Positions 46,462 to 56,858 of a stretch of DNA of 64,000 bases are shown here, piece by piece. Positions within the stretch are counted from its first letter, which is position 1. Each line of letters opens with the position of its first letter. The notes under the pieces were generated by a model that was given only the letters and a program-made list of their open reading frames with translations, was not told where the DNA came from and did no database searches. This DNA is from an uncultured Flavobacteriales bacterium (GTDB lineage: Bacteria; Bacteroidota; Bacteroidia; Flavobacteriales; Crocinitomicaceae). The DNA is taken from NCBI GenBank assembly GCA_946482515.1, contig CAMLRS010000012.1:1-64000 (forward strand), read 5' to 3'. Both the position numbers and the translations under genes were made by a program.

Positions 46462-46491
46462 TTTGTTAAAACATTAAAACGACTATATTTG
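46462..46491 (+). promoter_or_regulatory. Complete Bacteroidota promoter for the RHS gene
   Basis: TTTG (46462-46465), an 18-nt spacer and TATATTTG (46484-46491) match the -33/-7 consensus. It lies inside the upstream extension of the RHS frame and about 100 nt before the signal-peptide ATG at 46594, showing that the gene starts there. Confidence 0.75.
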
Positions 46492-46593
46492 CATCGAAAA
46501 ATTTTAACACATAACCAACATTCATCACACCAAACAACTTTTGTTTGGGGAATTAGAACAAGATTACAAATCCACAATTCACATAAATCGTTT

Positions 46594-49500
46594 ATGAAAA
46601 AATTCCTTTCCACCTGTACAGCATTGCTGTTCGTATGTCTGGCGTTTGCTCAACAAAAAACTTTTACCGAAAAACTCGATGGTATTAAGACATCGGGGAA
46701 TGAACTGACCAAAAGCTCAGGAACAGACAATTCATCAATCGGGCAATCCGGAGAAATGTCGACCTCTGTTCCATTAGTGACTGTTAGTTCAAGAACAATG
46801 TCATTTCCCTTGCAACTGCATTATTCCTCGGGGATAGAGGTTGATCAGCAAAGCGGAAATGTAGGTTTGGGCTGGGTAATGCCAATAGGAAGTATTGTTC
46901 GTGATTACGGGGCATTTGAGCCGGATTATACAGCTACGACCAATGAGGTTCGGATGTATAACGACATGCCTGACTATAATGACGGCTGGATTGCCCCTGA
47001 GGAAGGCGATGGTATTAACCCATTTTACAATAATCAGTTTTTGGGTTACAATGGTGTAGACGCCGAGAGCATGACAACAGCCATGAGTGATCAGTACCAC
47101 GTAAGTGTGCCTGGATTTATCTCCAACACATTTTGGAATAATGGCACACCAGGTGGACAGCATCAATGGGCGCTAACGCAATACGAGCAATGGAAAGTAG
47201 CTGGAAGCCCCAAAGTATTTACGATTTCGCAGGAATTTTCAAGGATCAATGAACTAAATATTGAGAACTGCACGCAATGTACAAATAAGAGCTACTTCGG
47301 CACGACAGGAAGCTTTGCTGCGGCTATCGGAATGTTACCTTATGTAAAAAACTCGCACCTGTACTTACCGAGTACGCAAAGCAATGGCTGGAATGCTACC
47401 GCTGAAGAACGAATTGTAAAATACGAGGATTTCGGCGCGTTTACTATCACAGACGATAATGGAGCTGTCTATGTTTTTGGCAGGGCGCTTCGCGGACAAA
47501 AATATATGTTTTCTGACGATCCCTATTGGAGTAGTCGTTTTGAGACAGGAAACAATGCGAATACAGGGAATTATTGGAAAATTGATTACATCGCAGAGTG
47601 GCTACTAACAGAAATTCACTCCGTTGATTATGTCGATCTAAACCAAAATGGTGTTGCTGATGATGGTGACGCAGGTGACTGGATACGCTTCGAATATACA
47701 GAGCCTACTAAGCTGGAACAAACTGTTCTCATGCAAAGTGATAGTGAAATCCGAATGACACAGGAAGTTCCAATGTACCGCGAATGGTCTAGCTTCTCAC
47801 AAACGGACCAAGCGTCATCATTGATGCGCGAAATGGCTTACCTGACTAAAATTGTCACACCTACACAGGAGCTGGACTTAACAATTTCACAGCGGATGGA
47901 GGTCGATCATGACTACTATTCTAAGCCAGCTAATATCGTTGGAAACGAAAATTACTATTACAGCGATCGTAAATATTCGACTAGTGGTCAATCGGGAAGT
48001 GTAACTGATTTTGATGTTAGATTCCCTGTTGAAACAATGAAATACGACACCCTGAAGCTATTTAGTAAGTTGATTGATAGGGCTATGTATCCGTTTGAGA
48101 ACACGTTGCTGTCAACTACTGTACTGAAGTATGCAGCGAAAGGTAGCACAGAAGAACTTGCTGTATCAAGTTACCTGATCCGCGACAACAATAACGTAGA
48201 CAAACTCATTGATAAGCCAGGTGACGAGTTCAATATTACAAGCTATTACAACAGTTCCATCAAACGTGGAAAAACAACTCTCTTGGGCGTGGAGTTTTAT
48301 GGCAGTGACCTAAATACTGCTGAAAAAACTGCATACTCATTCGAGTACGCATACAATCCAAGCTATAATGAGATTCATAAACGAGCGATTGTAAATAAAT
48401 TCTTCTTCCCCTCAGTACGCCAAGGATATAACAATTCTACGTTCCCTGATCTTCGACTTGAGTCGCTTATGGATGTTTATCAGGAAACTGTTACATCGTC
48501 TACCGGAGCAGTCAGCGATATGATTCGAACTGCCATATCACCGTACGAGTTCTTGATCAATTTCCCATACCATGAAAGATATTACAAACTCAACGGGGAC
48601 GACGTAGAGGAGATCGAGTGCTTCAACAACAACCCGTCTCTAACCTACAGTGAAATTTCCCATGTTCTTACTCCATACGAGGACGTTTACGGGTATTACT
48701 ATGTGCCAGGATATGCACAAGCTGCACAAGCGTGGAGCTTGACCAAAATTACCTACCCTACAGGCGGTCAGGTGAGTTTTGAATATGAGCGTGGTACTTT
48801 CTCGGAAGCAGCAGATAGCCCTCATTGGAGATTTGGTGAAAACGAAGTTCCAATGATCAAAGAATATAATGCTCTGGCAAAGGAACGCTCCTATTCACAA
48901 GACGACTTCAATCGTATGGCCGATAACGAAGGTTATTACGATCAATGGACCAAGCAAAAAACATTAATGGCAACCTTTGAAGTAGACTTACCTGAGTATG
49001 TAGGCATTCGATTAAAATCTCGGACGGTTAATGATCGTATCAATCCAGTTGTAGTGACAAATTATGCCTACGGCACAGGACACATGACAAGTTTACCGTC
49101 CGATTACGTAGTAAGCTGCATAAGTGGTTTCAATAGCTTCATTATGAGGGAACGCTTGCGCCACGATTGGGAGAAGATTTATAACCCAGCCCAGTTTCAG
49201 TATAAAAATGACTTTGACGCTAAAATTCAAGATGTTGCCAATTCTAATATTGCCCTAGATGCGTATTCCAGTGTGCATTTCTACGAAACAACAGACGTAC
49301 TAGCAGTTGATGGTTCGTTCATCCGAAATCATTATGGGGCAATCGACCAAACACAAGGTACAATTTATCCGGTTTTTGGCATTGCCTGCACACGGTTAAA
49401 AGGATCATGGCAAGGCCGCTATGTGATAGGTGGAAACGTATTCTCCGCTATACCTGTTGCAAAGCTGAAAACCGAGTTGTACGCTGCCGGCCAAACACAA

Positions 49501-52500
49501 CCATATAACATAACGTCGACTAAGTATAGCCGACAAGAAATATTGAATAAGGGAATAGATTTCGCGTATGATCTTACAATAAATGAATACGAGGGCTACC
49601 CTGAGCAAAACTGGAACTCGGACGAGTATGTAACAATATTCGACAACACATTTGAACTTTTCGTCCCAATTTATTGTCCACCTGGATCTGGAAATCCATG
49701 CACCAGACCGTCAAAGTATTTCCTGCAACATGGCTGGCATACCGGTCCGGTCGCTGAAGATCCTGCTTCCAACTGGTCCAATAACAATGGTTCAGGAAAT
49801 CCAAAAGTGTTTGTGTTCTTTGAAGGTACTACAAGCAATCCCGAACCTTCAAGCGTTCGTGCTCAAATGAAACTTCCTAACAACTATAATTCTACAATGC
49901 ATTATGAGAAATGGGGTAGCTATGTAACACGTATCATCGAGGAAGAAACCAACTACAAAGGCATGGTGACCTCGAAAGAATTCACATACGATCCAACTCA
50001 CCATTACCTTACGCAAGAAAAAACAGAATCGCTTTACGCAGCTGAGGAATACATCACAACGTACGAATACGCTCATGAAGTTTATGACGGCATCACTACC
50101 AAATTTGTCACTCTAAATATGTTGGGTGTTCCATGCCGGACAACAACATATCTCAATAGTGTAGCAAATACCAATGCATTAAATGCGAGCTTCACCACCT
50201 ACGATTATTCATTACCTGTTCCAAAACCGCTGGATAGTTACCAGTATGACGCAACTGCGGACCATACCACTGGGACGTTTACTCTCGTTCCCTTTAGTAT
50301 CACAAGTGCAAATGGCAGCGCATGGCGTGTTACTGAAAACGATATTTTCAAATTCAATAGAACAGCAGTGCCGGTTTCTGCTCGAGTTAATCAGGTCTAT
50401 ACTAAAGTAGTTGCAGGCAACGGATTGAATACAGCCAAAGCAACTATAATGTCTGTCGAACGACCTTTTGATGCTACGTATACTGGCTTTGAAGATTTTT
50501 CCCATTCAATTACTGATGCACAATGGACCAATGAGAGTTATCTGGAGGAAGATTGGCATACAAATGAAATTGAAACAGCTACAGTTTCAGCCGTAATTTC
50601 TCATTCCATTCATGAAGACATTTGCTCGAATGGGTCATCTTACGAAAATACTCCTAGTGTAGATTTCTACCATATTGTTTCAGTGAATGATATTTCCAAC
50701 CTGGAAGTTGGGGATCAGGTAACGGTTTCGTATGTCTATAACAGTACTACGACTCAGTTTACAAGTACGATCAGTTCAATCCATTCAGAACAGATATTAA
50801 GTTCGCCTGCACCAAATTATTCTATGGATCATTTACTGTGTTTCACAAACACTCCAAATATTCCAGCTGTAAACCCGATAGTTTCAACATCTCCAACGGT
50901 ATACAGATTTACTAGCGTAACTGTATCTAAACAGACACCTGTGTACCGCCTGTCGTCAACCTACGCTCGTACTGGCGAGTACAGTTATAAACTACCAACC
51001 ATACGGACTTCAGGTGCGGCGGCAAAGCGTTCACCGATTCGCCCGGTGAAAATTGACATGATGCAGTCACCAGCGGGCTGTAACACACCCACACAGGAAG
51101 AAGGCTGCTATGTAAATTACAAAGCCAGTCTGTGGCTAAAGTATGATAAAGATATTGGGACTTCCCCGGCCTATTCGGCTCCAATTCCACGAAGCTCGGA
51201 CGCAGAAGGTGACGCTATTTATCAGCGTGGCGAAGTTAATACCACTAGCGGCAGCGTTCGTATTATCTGCAAGATCTGGAATACAGATAGAACTAGTGTG
51301 GTTAGCACTCAAACTTTCTATCCGGAGTCAATAAATGCTATGTGGAAGCAATACACAGTGGACATTACTGCTTTGAAGGGCAACCAGCAATGGATAGAGG
51401 TTTATATAGAAAATGCCATTTCACAAGTCGGGGTGAATATCTTACAGCTTAAATCTGTGTTTGTTGATGACATTGTTGTTTTCCCAGCTGATGGTCAGTA
51501 CAATTATTCGGTGTTCGATAAATTCGGGAATACTACGTTTACGGTCAATAATGATGATGTGTTCACCGAAACCGTTTTCGATGCGAAAGGACGAGCTGCA
51601 TCGCAAAAAAACGAATACGGGACAGTAACAGGAAATACAAGTTATTTCGACCAGGTAACTAATTGGAGTACGCAGAACAATTATGTAACACAGCGTTCCT
51701 GGATAGACAATGGTTTGTATAACGAGACTCGCTATTACATCGATGGATTTGGAAAAACCAAGCAGGTAATGACCTCCGATAACATCCGTAATTCAAGGAT
51801 TGTTTCGGAGACCAGCATATTTGATGATCGCGGACGGGTCGAACGCTCGTATAAACCTTATTTCCTTTATGGTGCAGCCTTTGGTCAGGAATACAATGAT
51901 CAATACCAGCAAAAAACAGCAAGCTTCTATCAAGCTCAGAATGCGTTTACCTCAATAGCTTACGAAGCTACACCTGATTCGAAAATGCTTGCCAAGATTC
52001 TGCCGCAGGCTGATAACGAATCAACAGCAATTGTGAGTCAACAATCAGAATATATTAATGCTTCAGCGATTACCCACCCTTATATGTCTGGAACACCTGT
52101 ATTCGCACCTGGAACACTGATTGTAAACGAGCTGATAAAACCCGACGGAAGTAAAGTAAAAACCTACCTGGATAACTTGGGGCGCATCATCATGGAGGAA
52201 CATGAGATTGGCTTTGATCATACACAGAACTCCGACGGTTCAATCTTATTTGGCACGACACCTCAATTATCTGCAAAAACTTGGTTTGTTTATGATGGTG
52301 CAGGACGCATTACCGAAATCTACGATCCAACAGGCAAGAAAACTGAATACTATTACAATTCTCTTGGTTTAGTTGTAAAATCAATTTCCCCTGATCGTGG
52401 CGTTTCGGAAATGAGGTATGATAAGTACGGACAAGTTAGGTTTACAGCTGATGCAAACGATGTTTCTGCAATGTCAGGAAACACAAACTATGATCAGTTC

Positions 52501-55500
52501 AACTACACTAAATATGACAAATGGGGACGTAGTACAACCAGTGGTGTCGTTACAAAACCTTTAAACAACGCTAGTTACCCGGCAAATAACTATTTCGATG
52601 ATATTTCATCAGTTAACAATCAGGATTTCCCGGTTGATGGTCAGCCTTATACACAATTACACATTGAAACAAGTTATGGTGATGAGCGCTACATCTACAA
52701 TAGCAACAAACCACGCAGAGTTTATGTATACAGTGAGCATGTTTTAAATGGCGACACCTGGAATGCTGAACAGATGGATGTTACCAGCTTCGAATATAAT
52801 GCTGACGGTCAGTTGAACAGTACCACTTATCAGTATAGCGGTCTTTCAGGAGAACACAAGTTTTCTGCTGTTTACAACTCTATGCGAATACCGAAAGGGA
52901 AAGACTACATCAACGGAGCCAATAACGCCTATAATCATCAGTGGCGTACTTCGATTGACAACTTCGGAAGACCGACCCACAATTCCAGTATTCACAACGG
53001 GGTTACTACACAAACGAGCAAGCTGTACTATGATCCGATAGGCAACTTACTAATGAGAGGAATCGGAACTACAGGAAACAGTTCTAATCCACACGTTGAT
53101 TACCACGTGATTAAAAAGAACATCCGTGAACAGCTGGTGAGCTTGATGACCAAAAAATTTCGTGCGGGTCTTACTTATAGTCCAAATGGTAACATAACCA
53201 ATCAATATTGGAGTAATGAATACTTTGACCCGGCTGGAACCAATTCAGCAATAAACCAATATCAATATACCTATGACCACATGGGTAGACTACTTGGAGC
53301 CGATTACAAGCAAAGTACCGTTAGCCAAAATCCGTTCGCGTATTTCAATAATACTTCAGGAAATTTCCCCGATGATTTCGGATGTCAGGTCAACGCCCTG
53401 AACACCACAAATGCCCTGAAAGATTATTTCTACGAGCTGGAAAATTCTTCCGAGTCATGGGCCAAAGACGCCGCTAATGCACTCAATATATTGAAGGCAC
53501 GCTACATTTCGGGTAATGTGCCCCATGGCGTGATGACACCATCTGAGTTGGATGACTTCCTGAGAGACTACGTTCGTGATTGTTCAACTCAAAAAGTCAG
53601 CTACCGTTCCCTTGAAACCTATTTTGCTGAGAGCAATCACGATACGGAATACATCGATTCACTCACCAACGAACCGGATTCGGTACTACTGGTGAAATAC
53701 GCCCGTATTACACTGCTGGAAATTCCATTTATCACAGATGAAGATTGCTTCCCGAATGCTTCGGCTACAGTCTATGGATATTTGCCTGATTTTCCAACGC
53801 CAACCGCATCCACTAACAGTACAAAGTATGACGAAGCATATTGGTATAGTGGAAATGGCAATATTTCACAACTCAAACGCAATGATGAAAATGGTGTAAA
53901 AACTGTTCAACAGTATACGTATGGCACTGCTGGTTCTAATCGACTGACAAGCGTAACCTGGACTGTAGGCACAGGGACTCCATTTACTCATTCGTACGGA
54001 TATGATGCCAATGGTAACTTATTAGATGATTCTCGAAATAATGTTACCGGCATTAGCTACAACTTTTTCAGCGATTTGCCAGTTAACATTGAAAACGCGT
54101 CGGGTGAATATAATTACCGTTACGATGGCAATGGACAAAGAAGCGTCAAACACTTAGGTAACCACGACGCCGAATACTATATTGAAGGTATCGTGCTGAA
54201 TTACGACGGGAAAGTGAAAAGCTATCAGACCTCAGATGGTTACGCTGAACCAAATGTCAATGGAAGTTCCGTTGCATACTATTACAACGTGAAAGACTGG
54301 ATGGGCACTACCCGCGTTGTAATCGATGCTTTAGGGAACACATACAACTCAGTTGATTATTATCCTTACGGTAAGAAATTACCCGGAAGATCTGTTTTCG
54401 TAACCGGTCAGGAAGGATACCGATACCAATTTACCGGACACGAAATGGATGGTGAAACGGGTTATCAATATCACGGCGCTCGATATTACAATGAAGAGTT
54501 GGGTAAATATATGAGCGTAGATCCGTGGGCGTCTAAATTTAACGGCTGGAGTACTTATGCTTATGTATTGGGCAATCCTGTAATGCTGACCGATCCAACC
54601 GGTAAAGGTCCTCAAGGATGGATACGTCATTCAGACGGCAGCTGGGAATGGGATTCTAGTGTAAAATCACAAGCTGATATTAAAGGCGATGGGGAATATT
54701 TTGATCCGGGACATACGTATCACGGAGCTGATGGCAATTATTACAGATTATTAGATCCTTCGAAAGGAGATCCACCATTTACTCAAATTTCAAAAACGGA
54801 ATATCTTGCCAGTAATGGTGTGTTTGTTCCTGGAGCTTTTTACATGCTCGGTGAATATGGATGGCAGGAGTCAACGATGTTGCTCAGTAGCGCCGTTTCG
54901 GCAGAAGAAGCCGCTACATCTGAGTTTATCGCCAGCCAAATAAATGCGGAAAACGCTGAGGAAATGATGTGGTTGTCAGATGCAGCTTATTATAGGGCAT
55001 TCATTCAACCAATTGAACAGGCTCAGCATGCCCAAATGATGAACCAGGCAGCTCGAATGCAGACTCTCGGTGGATTAGCTTATGAGTTAAGTCCATTTTC
55101 TGCGGTTCCTGAAGTTGCTGACTATATTGAAGAGGGATCTTATTTCTCAGCAGCTGGAATTGCAGCACTTGAATTTACCCCGTGGGATGAAGTGAGCGAC
55201 GTAATGCGAGCTAATAGAAAAGCTTACAGATCATTTAAGAGGGTTAATGGTCCGGCCGGTCCCGGTATGGATTGGCATCATTTGGTTGAACAGCAAAAAT
55301 CTAACGTAATGAAATTTGGTGTTGATGCGATTCAAAACTCAGATAATTTGATTCGATTGGATCGAAATATCCACAGGAAGGTTACAGGACATTACAATGC
55401 AGCGGGACCTCCAGGGTTTTCAAGAAACCGGGATTATATACAAACGCTAAATTTTGCAGAACAAAGAGAATATAGCTTGACAATTATGAGACTCAATGGG

Positions 55501-55512
55501 TGGAAGCCATAA
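46594..55512 (+). CDS. Secreted RHS-repeat polymorphic toxin with WHH/HNH-type nuclease tip
   Basis: A protein of 2972 residues. ATG 46594 opens a signal peptide (STCTALLFVCLAFAQ); the frame is open from 46405, but that part contains the promoter. The N-terminal half is a large beta-rich shell typical of Bacteroidota RHS proteins (SVPLVTVSSRTMSFPLQLHY; SLTKITYPTGGQVSFEY). YD/RHS repeats follow (YDGAGRITEIYDPTGKKTEY), interrupted by a helical insert at about 53370-53800. The RHS core (YQFTGHEMDGETGYQYHGAR ... GNPVMLTDPTG) is at about 54424-54600. After it comes the variable toxin region, ending with MDWHHLVEQ (WHH at 55273-55281), LIRLDRNIHRKVTGHY, an HNH/Endo VII-type nuclease. The toxin should cut target DNA or RNA after release. 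An immunity candidate follows. Confidence 0.85.
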   Translation: MKKFLSTCTALLFVCLAFAQQKTFTEKLDGIKTSGNELTKSSGTDNSSIGQSGEMSTSVPLVTVSSRTMSFPLQLHYSSGIEVDQQSGNVGLGWVMPIGSIVRDYGAFEPDYTATTNEVRMYNDMPDYNDGWIAPEEGDGINPFYNNQFLGYNGVDAESMTTAMSDQYHVSVPGFISNTFWNNGTPGGQHQWALTQYEQWKVAGSPKVFTISQEFSRINELNIENCTQCTNKSYFGTTGSFAAAIGMLPYVKNSHLYLPSTQSNGWNATAEERIVKYEDFGAFTITDDNGAVYVFGRALRGQKYMFSDDPYWSSRFETGNNANTGNYWKIDYIAEWLLTEIHSVDYVDLNQNGVADDGDAGDWIRFEYTEPTKLEQTVLMQSDSEIRMTQEVPMYREWSSFSQTDQASSLMREMAYLTKIVTPTQELDLTISQRMEVDHDYYSKPANIVGNENYYYSDRKYSTSGQSGSVTDFDVRFPVETMKYDTLKLFSKLIDRAMYPFENTLLSTTVLKYAAKGSTEELAVSSYLIRDNNNVDKLIDKPGDEFNITSYYNSSIKRGKTTLLGVEFYGSDLNTAEKTAYSFEYAYNPSYNEIHKRAIVNKFFFPSVRQGYNNSTFPDLRLESLMDVYQETVTSSTGAVSDMIRTAISPYEFLINFPYHERYYKLNGDDVEEIECFNNNPSLTYSEISHVLTPYEDVYGYYYVPGYAQAAQAWSLTKITYPTGGQVSFEYERGTFSEAADSPHWRFGENEVPMIKEYNALAKERSYSQDDFNRMADNEGYYDQWTKQKTLMATFEVDLPEYVGIRLKSRTVNDRINPVVVTNYAYGTGHMTSLPSDYVVSCISGFNSFIMRERLRHDWEKIYNPAQFQYKNDFDAKIQDVANSNIALDAYSSVHFYETTDVLAVDGSFIRNHYGAIDQTQGTIYPVFGIACTRLKGSWQGRYVIGGNVFSAIPVAKLKTELYAAGQTQPYNITSTKYSRQEILNKGIDFAYDLTINEYEGYPEQNWNSDEYVTIFDNTFELFVPIYCPPGSGNPCTRPSKYFLQHGWHTGPVAEDPASNWSNNNGSGNPKVFVFFEGTTSNPEPSSVRAQMKLPNNYNSTMHYEKWGSYVTRIIEEETNYKGMVTSKEFTYDPTHHYLTQEKTESLYAAEEYITTYEYAHEVYDGITTKFVTLNMLGVPCRTTTYLNSVANTNALNASFTTYDYSLPVPKPLDSYQYDATADHTTGTFTLVPFSITSANGSAWRVTENDIFKFNRTAVPVSARVNQVYTKVVAGNGLNTAKATIMSVERPFDATYTGFEDFSHSITDAQWTNESYLEEDWHTNEIETATVSAVISHSIHEDICSNGSSYENTPSVDFYHIVSVNDISNLEVGDQVTVSYVYNSTTTQFTSTISSIHSEQILSSPAPNYSMDHLLCFTNTPNIPAVNPIVSTSPTVYRFTSVTVSKQTPVYRLSSTYARTGEYSYKLPTIRTSGAAAKRSPIRPVKIDMMQSPAGCNTPTQEEGCYVNYKASLWLKYDKDIGTSPAYSAPIPRSSDAEGDAIYQRGEVNTTSGSVRIICKIWNTDRTSVVSTQTFYPESINAMWKQYTVDITALKGNQQWIEVYIENAISQVGVNILQLKSVFVDDIVVFPADGQYNYSVFDKFGNTTFTVNNDDVFTETVFDAKGRAASQKNEYGTVTGNTSYFDQVTNWSTQNNYVTQRSWIDNGLYNETRYYIDGFGKTKQVMTSDNIRNSRIVSETSIFDDRGRVERSYKPYFLYGAAFGQEYNDQYQQKTASFYQAQNAFTSIAYEATPDSKMLAKILPQADNESTAIVSQQSEYINASAITHPYMSGTPVFAPGTLIVNELIKPDGSKVKTYLDNLGRIIMEEHEIGFDHTQNSDGSILFGTTPQLSAKTWFVYDGAGRITEIYDPTGKKTEYYYNSLGLVVKSISPDRGVSEMRYDKYGQVRFTADANDVSAMSGNTNYDQFNYTKYDKWGRSTTSGVVTKPLNNASYPANNYFDDISSVNNQDFPVDGQPYTQLHIETSYGDERYIYNSNKPRRVYVYSEHVLNGDTWNAEQMDVTSFEYNADGQLNSTTYQYSGLSGEHKFSAVYNSMRIPKGKDYINGANNAYNHQWRTSIDNFGRPTHNSSIHNGVTTQTSKLYYDPIGNLLMRGIGTTGNSSNPHVDYHVIKKNIREQLVSLMTKKFRAGLTYSPNGNITNQYWSNEYFDPAGTNSAINQYQYTYDHMGRLLGADYKQSTVSQNPFAYFNNTSGNFPDDFGCQVNALNTTNALKDYFYELENSSESWAKDAANALNILKARYISGNVPHGVMTPSELDDFLRDYVRDCSTQKVSYRSLETYFAESNHDTEYIDSLTNEPDSVLLVKYARITLLEIPFITDEDCFPNASATVYGYLPDFPTPTASTNSTKYDEAYWYSGNGNISQLKRNDENGVKTVQQYTYGTAGSNRLTSVTWTVGTGTPFTHSYGYDANGNLLDDSRNNVTGISYNFFSDLPVNIENASGEYNYRYDGNGQRSVKHLGNHDAEYYIEGIVLNYDGKVKSYQTSDGYAEPNVNGSSVAYYYNVKDWMGTTRVVIDALGNTYNSVDYYPYGKKLPGRSVFVTGQEGYRYQFTGHEMDGETGYQYHGARYYNEELGKYMSVDPWASKFNGWSTYAYVLGNPVMLTDPTGKGPQGWIRHSDGSWEWDSSVKSQADIKGDGEYFDPGHTYHGADGNYYRLLDPSKGDPPFTQISKTEYLASNGVFVPGAFYMLGEYGWQESTMLLSSAVSAEEAATSEFIASQINAENAEEMMWLSDAAYYRAFIQPIEQAQHAQMMNQAARMQTLGGLAYELSPFSAVPEVADYIEEGSYFSAAGIAALEFTPWDEVSDVMRANRKAYRSFKRVNGPAGPGMDWHHLVEQQKSNVMKFGVDAIQNSDNLIRLDRNIHRKVTGHYNAAGPPGFSRNRDYIQTLNFAEQREYSLTIMRLNGWKP

Positions 55513-55535
55513 AGAATACCATAAATTTGTATACT

Positions 55536-55901
55536 ATGAAAGAAGAATATTTTGAACTGGCGTTAGAGTATGCATCTGCTAACGAAGCAGCATTCGACTC
55601 ACCCCAAGTGAAAAAGACAGTTGTAGCAAAAAATGTGGAAAGATCCAATAAAATTCGCGCGAAGCTGGACGTTTTATGTAAGCAAGCGAAAGATAATGGT
55701 AGTCTATCAGTTATTGAAGAATACATGGATCATGAAAACAAGTACGTACGCTGTTTAACAGCCATGTATTGCCTTTTCACTAACCCTTCGAAAGCCGAAA
55801 AAGTGTTAAAGGATATACTAGAACTTCCGACCCCAAATCCAGCCGGTATGCAAGCCTTCACTATCTTAGAGGTTTGGCGAAAAGGATTAATGGTGCTATA
55901 G
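55536..55901 (+). CDS. DUF2019-like immunity protein candidate
   Basis: A 121-residue helical protein from ATG 55536 (MKEEYFELALEYASANEAAF), 23 nt after the RHS stop. The pattern SNKIRAKLDVLCKQAKDNGS, then VIEEYMDHENKYVRCLTAMY and PSKAEKVLKDI resembles the HEAT-like DUF2019 family, seen next to polymorphic toxins. The position directly after an RHS toxin is the main support for immunity. The cognate pairing is inferred. Confidence 0.65.
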   Translation: MKEEYFELALEYASANEAAFDSPQVKKTVVAKNVERSNKIRAKLDVLCKQAKDNGSLSVIEEYMDHENKYVRCLTAMYCLFTNPSKAEKVLKDILELPTPNPAGMQAFTILEVWRKGLMVL

Positions 55902-55917
55902 TTCTTTTTAGAATTTC

Positions 55918-55950
55918 GAAATCCCCACAATCATAGTGTGGGGATTTCTT
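55918..55950 (+). terminator. Rho-independent terminator after the immunity gene
   Basis: Perfect 12-bp stem GAAATCCCCACA / TGTGGGGATTTC with a 7-nt loop, followed by TTTTC. It separates the RHS-immunity unit from the next small gene. Confidence 0.85.
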
Positions 55951-55972
55951 TTCAATATTAAAATATCTCGAA

Positions 55973-56404
55973 ATGCAACTTTCAGAAACTAATAGAAAAA
56001 CGCTAATGGTTGCCCTTCATTCTGAAATTGAAGACTGTGCAAAGGGAGTGGCCAATCATGTATATGAAGGGAACTGTAATTTCTTAACTTACCCACCTGA
56101 AGGTGGTTTTACGAATGAGGAAGTAAGTGCTTTGGCTAAATTGAGTAAGGACAATCATTTTCGTTCAGCAATGCGGAAAATTCTGGCTGATAATTCAGCT
56201 TCTGTATTATTCCGATTATTCAACATTATTGATGGCACTGGCGACCCCGATCCCGAACATGGTGAATGGTCTGAAGTGGCACTTATAGATTACTATGATG
56301 ACTACGCACCAAGTCTCGATTTCCTGCATGATGAATTCTATGCTACTTTCGAAGATTGGAAGGCAATTCGGAAAGATAAAGGATGGTCCTTGGAAAATTT
56401 ATGA
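55973..56404 (+). CDS. Small hypothetical protein, possible second immunity gene
   Basis: A 143-residue soluble acidic protein (MQLSETNRKTLMVALHSEIE ... HGEWSEVALIDYYDDYAPSL ... YATFEDWKAIRKDKGWS). The size, acidic charge and position are those of RHS-associated immunity proteins, and orphan immunity genes are common downstream of such loci. The terminator before it means it has its own promoter. No family is recognised. Confidence 0.5.
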   Translation: MQLSETNRKTLMVALHSEIEDCAKGVANHVYEGNCNFLTYPPEGGFTNEEVSALAKLSKDNHFRSAMRKILADNSASVLFRLFNIIDGTGDPDPEHGEWSEVALIDYYDDYAPSLDFLHDEFYATFEDWKAIRKDKGWSLENL

Positions 56405-56513
56405 TTAGGAAAGCTCTTGAAATAAGTAAAAACTGGTTTCCGTGCGGATGTCCGTAAAATAGCTTCAATGCTAGTTGCTTCTCAGATTAAACACTGATAG
56501 CCATCAAATTCAA

Positions 56514-56780
56514 TCAGGGATGCATCAAAACATACAAAGCTTTCTGTAAGTCATTGAGTCTGTAAACATTGATGTGACGCAGATCTATTCCCAACAGTAC
56601 GTCGATACTGATATCGTAGAAGTTCGCTATTCTCTGCATGATAACTAAAGGTGGTTCTGAACGACCTTCTTCGTATTTGGCATAGCATGCCCTGGTAACA
56701 ATGAGATTTTCGGCCACACGTTCCTGTGTGTACTGACGTTTTGCCCTCAAATACCGCAGATTGTTGGCGAGCGTTTCCAT
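56514..56780 (-). CDS. XRE-family regulator of the mutasome cassette
   Basis: An 88-residue Cro/CI-type protein (LANNLRYLRAKRQYTQERVA, ENLIVTRACYAKYEEGRSEP, MQRIANFYDISIDVLLG) with a short tail. It lacks a LexA/S24 protease domain, so it cannot be released by RecA-driven self-cleavage. It is divergent from imuA, with a 78-nt gap holding two matching palindromes, and is the obvious repressor candidate for the cassette. Confidence 0.8.
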   Translation of the reverse strand: METLANNLRYLRAKRQYTQERVAENLIVTRACYAKYEEGRSEPPLVIMQRIANFYDISIDVLLGIDLRHINVYRLNDLQKALYVLMHP

Positions 56781-56790
56781 TTTGCTAATA

Positions 56791-56811
56791 TTTCTAGCAA
56801 ACTTAGCTTCT
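56791..56811. promoter_or_regulatory. Inverted repeat next to the XRE gene
   Basis: Arms TTTGCTA and TAGCAAA with a 7-nt spacer, 11 nt upstream of the XRE start. It differs from the two operators beside imuA and may serve the regulator's own promoter. Confidence 0.4.
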
Positions 56812-56815
56812 TTTC

Positions 56816-56855
56816 TGATTAAATACTAATCAAATTTGTGATTATATATTAATCA
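56816..56855. promoter_or_regulatory. Tandem operators TGATTA-N5-TAATCA before imuA
   Basis: Two copies of TGATTA-N5-TAATCA, at 56816-56832 and 56839-56855, with spacers AATAC and TATAT. Centre-to-centre distance is 23 bp, about two helical turns, suiting cooperative binding by two dimers on one face. The second copy ends 3 nt before the imuA ATG. Confidence 0.75.
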
Positions 56856-56858
56856 TCT

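Noticed and set aside
46405..46593. Longer N-terminus for the RHS protein
   Set aside because: The stretch contains a complete promoter (TTTG-N18-TATATTTG), and the next in-frame ATG starts a standard signal peptide.
56404..56514. Right attachment site between the immunity gene and the mutasome
   Set aside because: The sequence CTGGTTTCCGTGCGGATG has a passing similarity to the tRNA T arm and acceptor end, but no continuous match above about 6 nt.
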